64,000 nucleotides of DNA from Ehretia macrophylla (GCA_037974665.1 CM075765.1:8539501-8603500); one strand, 5' to 3'; shown: positions 11,193 to 23,082, counted from the first letter of the stretch. Made by a program: numbers and translations. Notes: generated by a model not told the origin, from the sequence alone.

Positions 11193-12460
11193 CTACCGAG
11201 GACTCTCATTCCCTATAGCCAAACCACCTATAATTGTTTCAATCACACCGCCGAAACCTCTTTTCAGTTCTCCTCTATTATCCCGTGGACTCTGTTCTCT
11301 TTCTTTTTGGGGGCGACCCCCTTGCTCGGCTCTTCTTTGGACGTACCTCCCCAAATGCCCTGCCCTGATGAGTGCCTTTATTTCGTCCTTCAACTGATAG
11401 TACTCATCAATGTTATAGCCATGGTCATCATGAAACCAATAATACTTCTTCTTACTTCTTTTATCGGTCGAAGTGAAAAATTTTTGAGGTTTTTTCAGAT
11501 CATACTGGTTCTTGATCTCTATCAGGATTTCTCCTCGGGGCAAATTCAAGGGTGTGTATTCATTATACCTCGGAAAATAGGCTCACCCTGGTTCCAGTCT
11601 TCCCCTAGAATTCATCCGACTCTTTTCAACGTCTCTCTATTTCTCTCGGCTAACTTCCTCATTCTTTCCTCCTCCTCGAATCTTTTCCTCATCCTTTTGG
11701 GCTTTGAAAATCTCCTCGGCATGTATGTACCCCTCTGTTCGGCTCATCAGTTCCCCCCATAGACATGGGCTTTTGTATGACCAGCGATGCCTGGAATAGG
11801 CAGGATCGTAATCCTTTAGTATAGGCCACCAAGGCCACTGAGGTTTCTAGGTTAGGAAACTTGAGGCTCTCTTTGTTGAAGTACTGAGTGTATGACCTCA
11901 ATGACTCCTCACCTTACTGTTTAACCGAGAACAGGACTGTCGTATGTATAGTCGGCCTTTTGCTGCTTGCGAACCTATCAACGAAAGCTTTGGCTAACTG
12001 TCAAAAATTCTAAATCGACCCATCCTTCAATTCTCCATACCATTAGCCCGCAACTCTTGTCAGGTATGTCGGGAATGCCTTACATTTTACTATGTCTGAG
12101 AAGTCAAACAACACCATGTTCCAACTAAAAGTCATCAAAAAGTCCTCGGGGTCAGTCTCCCCATCATAGGAGGTTATGTTTGGTAACTTAGTTCTATCCA
12201 GGAGAAGTTCGCCTCGAATCTCGGGGGCTAATGGACTGGTATCAAGCCCTACTATGGCTCGAGAGACGTTTCCTACAGTCCGTGTTGGCTCGGGGATCGT
12301 TGTTACCGGCCTCTTTCCCCTTGCTACCTCGGGGCGGCTAACGGGTCCTGAGGATCCCCTATCGTCCTCCAGGTGATTTTGGAATCTGACCTGCTCGGTC
12401 CTTTCTTGGGGTATCTGCGGGCGGCTATTGGGATGAACAGTCGAGCCCTGGTTCATAGGG
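11193..12460 (-). pseudogene. Gypsy Gag of element B
   Basis: The minus-strand frames contain the Gag signature LPNITSYDGETDPEDFLM (about 12200-12260) and a downstream block YYWFHDDHGYNIDEYYQLK with charged, proline-rich tails (about 11193-11549). The DGTTDPEDHL-type motif and the HxxxGH/CxxxK-like block are typical of Tat-lineage Gag. Broken copy. Confidence 0.8.
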
Positions 12461-12828
12461 ATAGTAGTCTGGTGATTTGTAGGGGGAGGTACTTGATATG
12501 TTTGGGTTAGCTAGCGATTGGTCCGATTGTTCATTGCCTTTCTCATCTCTATGATCATGAGATACATTGTGTTCATATCCGGGGTTGAGGGATTTTGAGC
12601 TATTTGCAAGGGTATTCTTTGGTTAGCTTGTGGTTGGATGGAATTCGGGTGGTTGCTCGATGCTAAGTTGGCTTGCGTTGTGAGGTTTTTGTATGAGAGG
12701 GCGGTGCCATCAGATTTGGTGGTCAGGCACTTTGGTCCACCCCCTTGGTCGGTTGAAAGTCCGTCACCAGGTTATTGTGGCTTCTAGTACTGACCATTGT
12801 GGATCTCAATGAGTTTAGGTGTGATGAT
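12461..12828 (-). other. Leader of element B between primer site and gag
   Basis: No confident gene. It is the 5' untranslated or N-terminal gag part of element B, between its primer-binding site and the recognisable Gag. Confidence 0.5.
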
Positions 12829-12845
12829 TCCCACAGACGGCGCCA
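12829..12845 (-). other. Primer-binding site of element B
   Basis: The minus-strand bases TGGCGCCGTCTGTGGGA lie two bases inside the LTR end. This is the characteristic primer site and leader start of many plant Tat/Athila-type Gypsy elements. Confidence 0.85.
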
Positions 12846-12847
12846 AT

Positions 12848-13217
12848 TGTTGAATGTGGAATTCTCGAGCCGAGCAGGTTGTGGAATGTCCCAATCCGAG
12901 CCAAGAACCTGCACAGAAAAAGGAAAGAGACAACGGGGGTTGTTTCTCGTGCCCCTCCTTTGGCGTAAGAATTAGTATTTTTAGCTCGGCTCTATTGAAA
13001 TTAATAAACTTTATAATGAAATAGAAAGGTCCGAAGAGACTTCCATTTGTTCACTTTCCTTATGTTATTTATAGTAATGTGGTTGCCTTTTCTGGAGTAG
13101 TCCCCCTTTCGTCCTTATATGCCATCTTTATGACAAGTGTCTAACTATGTGGGTTGTTATATCATTCGCAGGCCTTGGGCCAAACAATATTCTTGGGCTA
13201 CTTTTTTATCCACATCA
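12848..13217 (-). repeat. 5' LTR of element B
   Basis: This 370-bp LTR reads TGTTGAATG...CACATCA on the plus strand. The left end is fixed by the adjacent primer site, and the right end by homology to the remnant at 4841-4965. Confidence 0.85.
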
Positions 13218-13668
13218 TCTGGTTTTCAGTTAGTAATATAATATACTAAATTGACAAAAGAAAAAGCTAGAAACTCAAATTAAACATGAGAAATTATTTT
13301 TGTATACATCTTTTGGTGAAAAATCCTTTTGTTTCATATTCTGAAAGCTACATCTATATTCTTTTTCTATTATTTTTAGATCTTGGGAAAATACTTTTCT
13401 CTGTTTTGTGAATATCATATTCAAACTATTTTTTCAAAATTGAACACTAGTTGTGTAATCTATTACGTAAAATTTTTAAGTTATACTGGAAAACTCTAAT
13501 TATATTCTTCTCATTTTTTAAATGTCTATTATGATATGTTAACCTAATCGATTCTAAATCTAGTACTTGCAATTTCTATCTTTACATCTTTTTTTTTTTC
13601 AAAACAGAAAAGTATAAATAAAAATAACCTCTACAATTTTGACCAAAAGAAAAGCCTTACACCTGAAC
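13218..13668. other. AT-rich intergenic spacer
   Basis: No gene, repeat or transposon end was recognised here; only AT-rich DNA with short homopolymer runs, between element B and the Mutator-like transposon. Confidence 0.5.
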
Positions 13669-14761
13669 GGACTTGGCTCATCTACAATTTTTTTTTTCTA
13701 CAATTCCATGCAATACCCATCCCGATTAATGTCATATGTCACTAAATCTCATCTACGGACTATATTAATCTTGATAAACTAGCTTTCCAACTATGGTTAG
13801 AAAGTATTAAATGCCACAATGATAAGAACCACGTCAACATGTGACGCGACCCAATATCAAATATGGCAAACGACCCCAAAACCTTTCAGGATTGATGAAA
13901 AACTATGACCCTTTGCTTAGAAAAGCAAGAACCTTGGTATGGTGAAGATGCCACAAACGGGGATAGAAATTCGTTTGATAAGCCTAGGATGAACAACGAT
14001 AAGTTCAAAAAGTTTCTTGAAGAACTCAAAGAGAATAATCTCACAATTTTATTAAGTCAAAAACGTCTATTAATTAATCTTGAAAGTTAGTCTTATATAG
14101 ACAAAACAACAAAGAAGTATCCTACTTGGAAAAGAACTCCTAACAACTTTATCCTAACAACCTTATCTTAACTAACTAGGAAAAAAATGTGAATAGTAAC
14201 TCCTAGTCTTATCCTAACTAGGAAAAACATGAATAGTAACTCCTGGCCAAGAAAGACTCCTACCTATTCGAATTTGACTCAAGATTGGAATTAGACAAGA
14301 ATTCAATCTCCTAATTTCGTCCATATTGGACTCTAGACAACAAACTAGAATTCAAATTAAACTAGAACTCAATTAAGATAGAATTATAAAGAAATCAAAT
14401 TTTGACCAAATCTTCGAATCTTCTTTAAGTTTTTGAATCTTGAAAATAGAATCTTGACTTGATTCTTTGCTGAAAAAATGCCCAAATAAATGGTTCAATG
14501 AACGTGGACGCTCAAGGTTGGTTCTTGGCTATTTCATGGATCAACTTTGATAAGTAAAATCAGCCTTTATCACCCTTATCAATGCACACATTCTCTTCTT
14601 ATTATAGAACTTTCTGGACAAAGTTATTCAGCTCTTCTTTGAATCTTTTAGTGCGAGCTCTCGTCACTGGACCAACTGGCACTTGAACTGGATCTTGAAC
14701 ATTCCTCGCAACCTTGATGTCCTCATCACACAATACAAACTACCATATTTAATTAGCAAAA
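13669..14761 (+). repeat. Left terminal inverted repeat of the MULE (split by a solo LTR)
   Basis: This repeat aligns with the reverse complement of 18830-18984. Shared blocks include CATGCAATACCCATCCC, CACTAAATCTCATCTAC and, beyond the LTR, AACTACCATATTTAATTAGC. The solo LTR at 13820-14728 interrupts it between TAAATGCCACAA and TACAAACTACC. Confidence 0.88.
13820..14728 (-). repeat. Solo LTR of Gypsy family A
   Basis: This 909-bp sequence is homologous to the LTR at 3868-4840, with termini TGATAAG...CCTCATCA. It is flanked by a perfect 5-bp target duplication CACAA (13815-13819 and 14729-14733) with no internal region attached. The intact right terminal repeat of the host MULE confirms the empty site. 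It lacks the 46-bp and 26-bp internal expansions of the other copy. Confidence 0.93.
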
Positions 14762-15202
14762 CAAATATGAAAATATATGATTCTAAAAAAAAACAAAAAA
14801 AAAACAACAAATTCCTGCACAAGAACAATGATTCCAAATAAAAAATAAAAAGAGCAAGACTTACTACTATTCTACTCCAACTTCACTTATGAAGCTTCAA
14901 CTCAAGAAAAACAAGGGTTAATCAGGTTCACGTTTTTCGCTTTCAGGTTCACGTAGTTTTGCTTTGCATCTATTATGTATGGCTTGCATCCATTATGTAT
15001 CAGGTTCACGTTTGTTGATGTCGTTGTTATTGTTTTGCATATATGTTGTTGGACTCTTTGATTGTGTTAAAATCTTGTAGTAGTGTGTGTCCTTAAACAT
15101 ATATGATGCAATGATCAGAATAAGTTGATAGAAAATAAGTGAAAATTTTCATACCTCATCTATTTTTCTTTTTTTCTAAAAAATAAACAAAAAAATTGCA
15201 GG

Positions 15203-17420
15203 ATAATAGAAATCAACGACAATGAATCCCAACAAATCATTTTTCATGTTCTAGAATCTAATCCTTATTTACCAATGAAATTGGGGATGGAATTTGAATC
15301 GGATGAAGATGCTTATATTTACTATAACAACTATGCGGGTACGATTGACTTTAGTATTCGCAAGGATTTCATAAATAGAAGTAAAGTCCATTCTTATGTA
15401 ACATCATGAAGATTCACATGTTACAAAGAAGGTTATAGAGTGAAAGATACACGAGATGCCATGGTTAAAAAACATAAAAAAAGAGACAAGAACTGGATAT
15501 TTGGCACATATTATTATTATTCGTCAACCAAATGGAAGATATATGGTTACTTCGTTTAAGGCTAAACATAATCATCCTCTTGTTCCTCATTCACTTGCTC
15601 ATATATTGTCATCACAAAGGAAGATAACTGAAGTTCAATCCATCGAACTTGAATTAGCAAACGATTCAGGGATAAGCCCTAAATCAGCATTTGAGTATGT
15701 TGCTCGTCAAGCAAGAGGGTGTGCAGTTTTGGGTTACACTAGAAGAGATCATAAGAATTATCTTCGTGATAAAAGGAAAAATGCATTGAAACTTGGAGAA
15801 GCTCATAGCTTAGTGTCTTATTTTGAAAAGCGAAGACTCGGAGATCCTGGATTTGAATTTTCTCTTCAATTGGATAAAGATGATTTGTTAACTAATTTTT
15901 TTTGGGTTGATGCGAAAATGATAAGGGATTATGATATCTTTGGAGATGTTGTATCCTTTGATACAACCTATCGAACAAATAAAAACTTCAGACCCTTGGC
16001 ATTGTTTGTTGGAATGAATAATCATAGAGAGATGGTAATTTTTGGGGCTGCACTTTTATATGATGAGTTAGCTAAATCATTTGAATGGCTATTTCATGTT
16101 TTTTTGAACACTATGACTAATAAGAAGCCCAAAAAATTTATATCATATCAAGATTTTGCCATTAGTAAGGCCGTCTCTGAAGTTTTTTCAGAGACATATC
16201 ATTTGTTATGTGTTTGGCACATAGAAAAAAATGCATTCAAACATTTAAACCATATCTTCAAAGAATTATTTTCCATGTGACTTTAGCAAATTGATATATG
16301 ATTATGAGATTGAGGATGATTTTTTGGAGGCATGGTAACAAATGCTTGAAAAATATGATTTGAAGGAAAATGAATGGTTGAAAAATACATTTGATTTAAG
16401 AGAGAAATGGTCCATGGCGTATGCAAGAAATACATTCTCAGCTGACATGAGGACTACACAACTTAGTGAGAGTTTCAATGGATCTTTGAGGGATTATTTG
16501 AAGTCTGATTTGGACTTGGTGCAATTTTTCAAACACTTTGATAGAGCAGTTTATGAGAAGCGCTACAATGAGATGAACTCAGCTTTTGACATGATCCAAA
16601 AGTTCTCTGTTTTGAAGGTTGATATTCCTTTGTTGAAACATGCTAGGGAAGTTTACACTTCAACTATTTATGACAAGTTCCAAGATCAGTGGGTAAAATC
16701 TTTACTTGTTATCATTAGAGACTGCAAAGAGGAAGGAGAATTCTGCATATACAATGTCTATACTCAAGGAAGTACAAGAGAGCATATAGTAAAAGTGCAA
16801 TTTTTTGAAACAATGATTTTATGCAGCTGCGAATTATATGAGTACTTAGGAATATTATGCAGTCATGCCTTGAAAATTTTGGATGTGATGAATGTAAAAG
16901 AAATGATTCCAAGTCATTATATTTTGGAAAGATGGATGAAAAAAGTTACAAATTTAAAACAAGTGGATGCTGATGCAGTACACATTGAAGATGATCCTAA
17001 ATTTGAAGTTAATGCAAGGTATAAACATTTGTGCCAAACTTTTCTTCAGATTTCCACTGAAGCCGATCTAAAAGCGTAGAAGGATACAGTTTAGTTAAAC
17101 AATATGCAAAGGATATTATTGAGAAATTGAAAGACATCAAGAAAGGAGGAGATACTTGTGAAGTTTTAGAAGGCCAATCAAACTTCAATGAATCAAACAA
17201 CCTGCATGAAAATTCCATAGATAATGATAATGTTCCAAATATAAAGTGTTGAAAAAGAAGGACAAAAAGATTCGAGGTAACAAACGACCAAAGAGTTTTA
17301 TTGAAAAAGTTTCGAAGAAAAATAAGGTTTCATCTAAGCAATCTCTTCCTACTCGACCTATCAAAGATTTTAGTTGCTGCCAAGCTCCTTCTAACATTTA
17401 TCCATTAGAAAACACATCTC
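15203..17420 (+). pseudogene. FAR1-family MULE transposase (decayed)
   Basis: This region is homologous to FAR1/FHY3-type transposases. In order it has a FAR1 DNA-binding domain (about 15270-15600: GMEFESDEDAYIYYNNY and TSFKAKHNHPLVPH) and the MULE transposase core (about 15880-16260: FFWVDAKMIRDYDIFGDVV, then SFDTTYRTNKNF with the first catalytic Asp, and CVWHIEKNAFKHL). A SWIM zinc finger follows (about 16820-16880, CSCELYEYLGILCSH). The frame opens just after a splice-acceptor-like TTGCAG at 15197-15202. Disabling changes seen are a stop at 15407-15409, a frameshift in an A-run near 15475-15485, a frameshift near 16277, a stop at 16336-16338, and frame changes near 17075 and 17250 in the lysine-rich tail. 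Confidence 0.88.
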
Positions 17421-17591
17421 TGGTAATACTATTGATTATATATTTATTTTTCAAGGTACCTTATAATGTTTAATTTTGCTTGTAATTGACTATTGTTCTT
17501 CAATGTTAGGGATTACGTGAATTTGATTTGACTCCTCCTCAACAGTCTCAAATATTTCCTTGTGGAGGCTTATCTCAACTTTTAAGGATTA

Positions 17592-17593
<2 letters not shown>

Positions 17594-17645
<52 letters not shown>
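17594..17645. repeat. (AT)n dinucleotide repeat
   Basis: About 26 AT units, uninterrupted, in the 3' part of the MULE downstream of the transposase. Likely length-variable. Confidence 0.95.
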
Positions 17646-17648
<3 letters not shown>

Positions 17649-18829
17649 AATTTAACATAAAATGAAAGAGATTTGTTGTTCAACTAATGAATTCATATAT
17701 TGTAATAGTATATAAATGTCTTATATACTTGTCTATGCAAATGGCTCTTGCAGGATGTTTCTTGTTACAATTTGAATGTCAACACACAAGAGTCTACTAC
17801 TGTTGAAATTATTACTCATCATCATTTGTGAACTCTAAGAGAAGAGAAGTTTGAGGTGAAGAAGGGCATGACGACATAAAATTATATATTTTGACGAGAG
17901 TTTGACGGGCTGGTTTTTGTTCTCTTTTTCTTTTGGTGTGAGTTTGGTAGGTTCAAAAGTTTCATCTATTATATTGCATAATAAATTGTAGAGAAACTTC
18001 CAATACATTCTTGTAAAGGATCGTTCTGATCTTATCAGTTATGTAGAGAATTTTTATGAATAATATTTTACTATTTAATTTATTAGATATTGTGTTTTTG
18101 TTTATTACCCTTAGTATTTTGCTCTCTCAAATTTCTATTATGAGGTTCAGTGATGTTATAGCCAAATTGTAATTTGCAAGACTTACAAATTTCCACCCCG
18201 ATTTACTAAAATTTAAGATAATCACAATTAAAATTACTAACTCTACATTATCAACACGAGTTAGCTCAAACAAAAGCAAAATAAATAAACTAAAAGTTTG
18301 AAACTTTATAAAGAACACTTGAGAAGCAGCAAAAATAGTTGCTTTATAGTGTTTAAGTGTGATTTGAGTAAAAAAAAACAAACAAAAAAATGTTAATGGT
18401 TAAACGACATATAAATATAAAGTCTTTTTTTGTCTTTATTACTTTCTTTCTAAAATGATGGTCGAAATCGTAAGGCTTTTTGAAACTTCATTAGACAAGT
18501 TGGAACAAATATTATATGTCTATTTTTTTTTTCCTTTCTCTCTAAAAGAAATCATATAACTTGTTGGAGCAAAATTCTAATGGCTCTATTTTTTGTTTTC
18601 TCCAACTTTCTCGAGACTTTAAAGACTATTGGATGCATTTTTGCCTAAGTCTACCATTAAAGCAATAAATATGTTTTTTTCAATACTTTAAAGGGCATTA
18701 GTTTTTCACAATAGACATTAAACTAATTCCCATAAAAAGTGGTCATGTAATATTTCTTGGCACAAAAAACATATGGGTTGGAAAGTATAATGCAACTAGT
18801 CATTAATTTAAGAAGAGATTAGATTAGAT
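17646..18829. other. Noncoding 3' part of the MULE
   Basis: AT-rich DNA between the decayed transposase and the right terminal repeat. It may hold the transposase 3' end or introns; nothing recognisable was found. Confidence 0.4.
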
Positions 18830-18984
18830 TTTGCTAATTAAATATGGTAGTTTTTATTGTGGTATTTAATGCTTTCTAACCCTGGTTGAAAACCTAGTTT
18901 AGCAAAATTAATATAGTTTGTAGATGAGATTTAGTGACATTAATTGGGATGGGTATTGCATGAAATTGTAGAGGAGCCAAGTCC
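18830..18984 (-). repeat. Right terminal inverted repeat of the MULE
   Basis: This is the uninterrupted partner of the left repeat. It shows what the left end looked like before the LTR insertion: ATACCACAATAAAAACTACC on the reverse strand. Confidence 0.88.
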
Positions 18985-19373
18985 ATAACGTTCCTCCAAC
19001 AACACATTTAATTTTGTAAGATTTGATTTTTCTTTTTTAATTCAACATTGCTCCTTAATCTATTATGACATACTTGCGATATGATTCTGTAAAACAATTA
19101 ATATTATACCATTTGGAATCTATTACCTCACCATCTTATACACCCAAAAACCAAAAAAACAGAAAACAGAAAAGGGACCGACATTGTATTTTGGGTAACA
19201 TGGTGGTTGTACATATTTAACATGATTTTAGCCTCAAATAAAACGTTTTTCACATAATCTAGATACTTATACTAAAAAGGAACAACTCTTCTACTATAGT
19301 AAAAAGATAATGAGAAGGAAAATGATACAATAGTGGGCTAAAAGATATGCCTCTTTGTGTACTTCTTGTTCTG
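18985..19373. other. Intergenic spacer downstream of WAKL
   Basis: AT-rich DNA between the MULE and the 3' end of the WAKL gene. No gene seen. Confidence 0.5.
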
Positions 19374-19384
19374 TTTATTTATTT
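19374..19384 (-). terminator. Polyadenylation signal-like motif of WAKL
   Basis: AATAAATAAA on the minus strand lies about 45 bases past the TGA stop of the WAKL gene, a plausible 3' end signal. Confidence 0.45.
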
Positions 19385-19428
19385 CATGAAGTAACTTTAT
19401 TGTTCATCTTAGGCCATAGAAGTTCTTC

Positions 19429-22400
19429 TCAACGAGCAGTATTTGCAGGAAACAACATTGAAGTAGTATCTGATTCTAAGCCGTATTGTCCAGAGATGTT
19501 GAAAGCACTAGTACAAGGGCTTAATTGAACAATATAAAGATCTTGTGCTTCAACTTCACCATAGAGCTCTGTTGCATTATTGTCACCCATTAAGCCCGCG
19601 GCCTCCTTATTACCTTGGGGTTGTGCCCAAGGATGCCTGTTGAATTTTCTTAAACCTTCAAGCTCCATTGTCACTTCTTTCATTGTAGGCCTATCTTCAC
19701 TGTTCAAATAAACACATCTCTTTATAAGTTGAGCGACCGCTTGGAGTTGTTCCAGTGAACCTTCCCTTAGAACTCGAGGATCAAGAATTTGGAATAAGCG
19801 ATTCTCCTTTATGGACATGACAAGATAGGTGGTCAAATTTCTTTCTTCTAGGCTTCTTTCCATACAAAGATGTTTCTTCCCTGTCAACAGCTCTGCAAGA
19901 ACTACTCCAAAGCTATATACATCACTTTTCTCTGTCAATTGACTAGTATGAAAATATTCTGGATCCAAATAGCCTAATGTACCTTGAACTAATGTGGTCA
20001 CTTGAGTTCGATCCAAAGGGACTAATCTCGAGGCTCCAAAATCTGATATTTTTGCTGTGTAATCATAATCTAACAGTATGTTTGTTGACTTAACATCTCT
20101 ATGGATAATTGGTTTGGAAGCTGCAGAATGAAGATAAGCTAGAGCGCTTGCAACTTCGACAGCTATTCTTAAACGATTCTCCCATGAAAGCCAAGATGTT
20201 CCATTATTATGGATGTGATAAAACAGGGTTCCATTTGGAATATATTCATACACTAATAATGGAACCTCGACTTCTAAACAACACCCCAAAAGTTTCACAA
20301 CATTTCGATGGTTGACTTGTATAAGAATAAACACCTCATTGATGAACTGATCTATTTGACTCTTATCAATTATTTTGGACTTTTTAATTGCAACTATGCG
20401 TTTATCTGATAAAATTCCCTTATAAACTGTACCATATCCACCTTGACCAATGATCCTATCTTCTGCATAATTGTTGGTGGCTTTCTCTAACTCTTCGGTT
20501 GTAAAAATTTTTCTCGAGTCCACACCACCCTCATTTGAATTGATTTGTTGTTTCAATAAAATACCTCCATTTTGCAAAAATAATTTCTCTCTCATTTGAC
20601 AAAGCTTCCTCTTTTGGATGGCAAAATATAGCCAACTTGCCCCAGTTAGTAAGGACAAAAGGCCAACTGCAATACCTGCATGTCATTTCAATCAATAATG
20701 AGAACTTTGTTAATTATCTTTTTTCTTTAGCCTTAAAAAGAAATATCGTAAAGACATTGTTATATATCAACTTTTAACTTTTTTATCTTACATATATAGT
20801 AAAATTTTCACCATATATATAAGAATGTTGAATTTCAATACATGAATACTTGTCAAAAAAAAGAGAAGTGCAGCGGTGCAGTGGTCACATAAACATCACT
20901 CATATCATGAAGGATTATTATATATAATCCCTTCACTTTTTCACATTTCTCTGTAAAATTTTCATCATATATATGAGAAATTTGACATTCGATATATAAA
21001 TACTTATCAGATAAAAGAAGATAAACTGTAAAGATATGACACAGAACATTACTTATTTTATATCCCAAGAGTTTTGCTATATAGCAGTACTCCTCCATTT
21101 CTTCACTGTACAAAAGAAAAGGGGCGACCCTCTGCCACTCTGTTGCTGTTGCTGTGTAATAATCAAGATAGATTTGCAGCCGAATGGGGTATTTCTAACA
21201 TTTGTATAGTGTTATAAATAGATGATGAAATGCACAGATGCCACCACCGGTTACTCCTTGTTAGTGCGAGAGATTTTGAGATCGATTTTTATTAATAACA
21301 TTTTTGTATATATATTGTACGGTTTACATTGCCTTACATTATTTTTTTTCAAAAAAAAAAAAAAAGCCCAGGTGCCACCACTTCTTCTTTGTCCTTTGTA
21401 CAATTTCATTTAAAAAAGTTCCATCCATTTGAGACAACCTATATTAGTATGTTTCATAGAGCAAAAAGAAGGCTATCAAGTTCTTGTAACATGAACAAAT
21501 ACCAGTGGAATCCAATAGAATCTAAGCAGTAATTAAAAAACCTAAACAACTTGAGTTCGATGACAATTAAAAACGTAGAAAATTACCTACGAAGATCTTG
21601 ATCATGGGAAACTCACGAGTGCAGCCACCCTTTTTCCCGTTACCGTGGTATCCATGTGGACAAGAACAAGTAAAATTTCCAGGGAGGTTAGTGCAAATTT
21701 CACATGGATTGTTAGGATCTGCACATTCATCAATATCTGGTAGCGAAACAAGCAAGAGTAACATAACTTAGTGTTGATCAAGTCTGTTAATGCGCTAGCT
21801 TTATGAAAACAAATCAAGTCGTTTAAATGAGGATAGACGAACCTTTGCAGCCCCCATCAAGATAAGGATTGCCATCGTAGCCTCCATTGCAGCAGCAACG
21901 ATACCCTCCTAAGCCGGTATCTGAATCAACGCAAGAACTATTTGCTTTGCACGCATAGTCTTTTGCCTTTCGGGCTTGTGCGCAACTTAAATTCCCAATC
22001 TTCCAGTCTACCACTATGGGAACACTAGCCAAGGTTCTATTCCGAAACTCAGGATCATTGAGATCTTTAACCCCTCCGAATTTAAAACTGTTTGCCTCAC
22101 CAACAAAGGCATAACTGCAAGGATTAAATGAGTAGACCTCGGCGTGGTTCTTCAAACTAATGATGGTACTATCATAGTAGTTAAGACCCTTTGGCAGAGA
22201 TGCTTGACAACACCCAATGCCAGAACAAGATCTATCTCTCACGTCATCTACCTTGGAACAGGACGATACGCATCCGGTGTAGCTGGTCCAATTATAAGCA
22301 CCTATATATCCAACGTCATCGCAGCTGATGAGGAAGAATTTGTTTGCGTCTGAGAACGAGAATGGACCTTCTCCAAGAGAAGTCCATGCACCGTTCTCAT

Positions 22401-22767
22401 CTGTTATCGATCCTGAGCTATTGTAGCAAATCTTGGCCATGACGTTTGAAACAAGACGCATTTGGGTATCTGATATGTCATATATCTCTAGCTCTCCGCA
22501 CAAGGGCTTGTGAGGGGTGAAAGAAGTGCTGCAGTTGATATCGAACCAAGGGTCTATAGCACAATTTTTTCCTATGCCAAATGGGTATGGAATCGTCAGG
22601 TTTCCGCATTTGCTTGGGCATCCAGCTGTCTTGGTAAAGGGAGGCTTTAGTATAGAGTAAGTGTCGGTTGTATTGGTTGAGGCCGTGGTGGTATCAGTCT
22701 CGTTTGCGGCGGCTATCGTCGTCAAAGCTAGCCAACAGATGAAAAACCACGCAACTCGCGAAAGCAT
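19429..22767 (-). CDS. Wall-associated receptor kinase-like protein (WAKL), three exons
   Basis: This is an apparently intact receptor kinase of the plasma membrane. WAK/WAKL proteins bind cell-wall pectin or related ligands outside the cell and signal through a cytoplasmic Ser/Thr kinase. Exons on the minus strand are 22767-21843, 21736-21587 and 20675-19429, all with GT-AG borders, giving 2322 bases (773 residues). In order: signal peptide ([17 protein letters not shown]), GUB_WAK domain ([16 protein letters not shown]), calcium-binding EGF domain ([17 protein letters not shown]), a membrane segment at the start of exon 3 ([20 protein letters not shown]), and the kinase. The kinase has [30 protein letters not shown] (an RD kinase), SDFGASRL and [11 protein letters not shown]. 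An in-frame ATG 12 codons upstream (22803) is possible, but the chosen start gives the better signal peptide. The substrate or ligand cannot be read from sequence. Confidence 0.9.
20676..21586 (-). other. Intron 2 of WAKL with an internal direct duplication
   Basis: This 911-bp intron contains two diverged copies of an approximately 70-bp block, near 20799-20866 and 20954-21023, sharing GTAAAATTTTCAYCATATATA and AATACTTRTCA. No coding sequence or transposon ends were recognised. A 15-A run lies near 21350. Confidence 0.55.
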
Positions 22768-22853
22768 CTTGTTTGAAGTTATGATTGAAACATATATTAT
22801 CAAAGATAGGGGGAGACTTAGAAATTAAAAACTAGAAGAGTAAGAATGATATT

Positions 22854-22870
22854 GCAATAATATAATATGC
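22854..22870 (-). promoter_or_regulatory. Possible TATA region of WAKL
   Basis: The minus-strand sequence CATATTATATTATTGC lies about 90-100 bases upstream of the start codon. It is duplicated with exon 1 in the two upstream tandem units. AT-rich context makes this a weak call. Confidence 0.3.
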
Positions 22871-23082
22871 GAGGGCTATGAAGATTACACTCAACTCAAC
22901 TCTGATCAGCGAGCAAACTTATAGACTTGTTGGAAGAAACTACACAGCAATTTTCTGCGTGGAACAATTTTCATTAATCGTATTTAAAACGGTAAATTAA
23001 GCACTTCTTAATTAGAATTAGAATAGATCCGTCAATTTCATTCCACCATGACTGATTTGCATGTCTACCTAGAAATTTAATG

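Larger units (their letters stand above)
4841..13217 (-). mobile_element. Gypsy LTR retrotransposon B, Tat lineage, with antisense ORF
   Basis: This is an 8.4 kb minus-strand Ty3/Gypsy fossil. Right to left it shows a 5' LTR (12848-13217), a primer-binding site (12829-12845), gag, protease, reverse transcriptase and integrase, then a long 3' region that carries plus-strand coding sequence and a 61-bp tandem repeat, then a polypurine-like tract and a remnant 3' LTR (4841-4965). The TGGCGCCGTCTGTGGGA primer site and the antisense ORF region point to the Tat (Retand-like) lineage. About 8 differences in the 125 bp shared by the two LTRs suggest an insertion several million years old. The copy is broken, with several to many breaks. 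Confidence 0.85.
13669..18984 (+). mobile_element. FAR1-type Mutator-like DNA transposon (MULE)
   Basis: The element is bounded by long terminal inverted repeats beginning GGACTTGGCTC at both ends. The left repeat is 13669-13819 plus 14734-14761 and the right is 18830-18984, about 85% alike by eye. Between them lies a FAR1/MULE transposase reading rightward. Removing the solo LTR at 13820-14728 and its duplicated target leaves about 4.4 kb, a normal MULE size. No convincing 9-bp target duplication was found (CACCTGAAC left, ATAACGTTC right). The transposase has several disabling changes, so this copy is not autonomous. The Jittery/Hop FAR1-related MULE group is the best match. Confidence 0.85.

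Noticed and set aside
13660-18993. A 9-bp target duplication for the MULE
   Set aside because: CACCTGAAC and ATAACGTTC do not match. Shifting the ends by several bases gave no convincing pair, so none is claimed.
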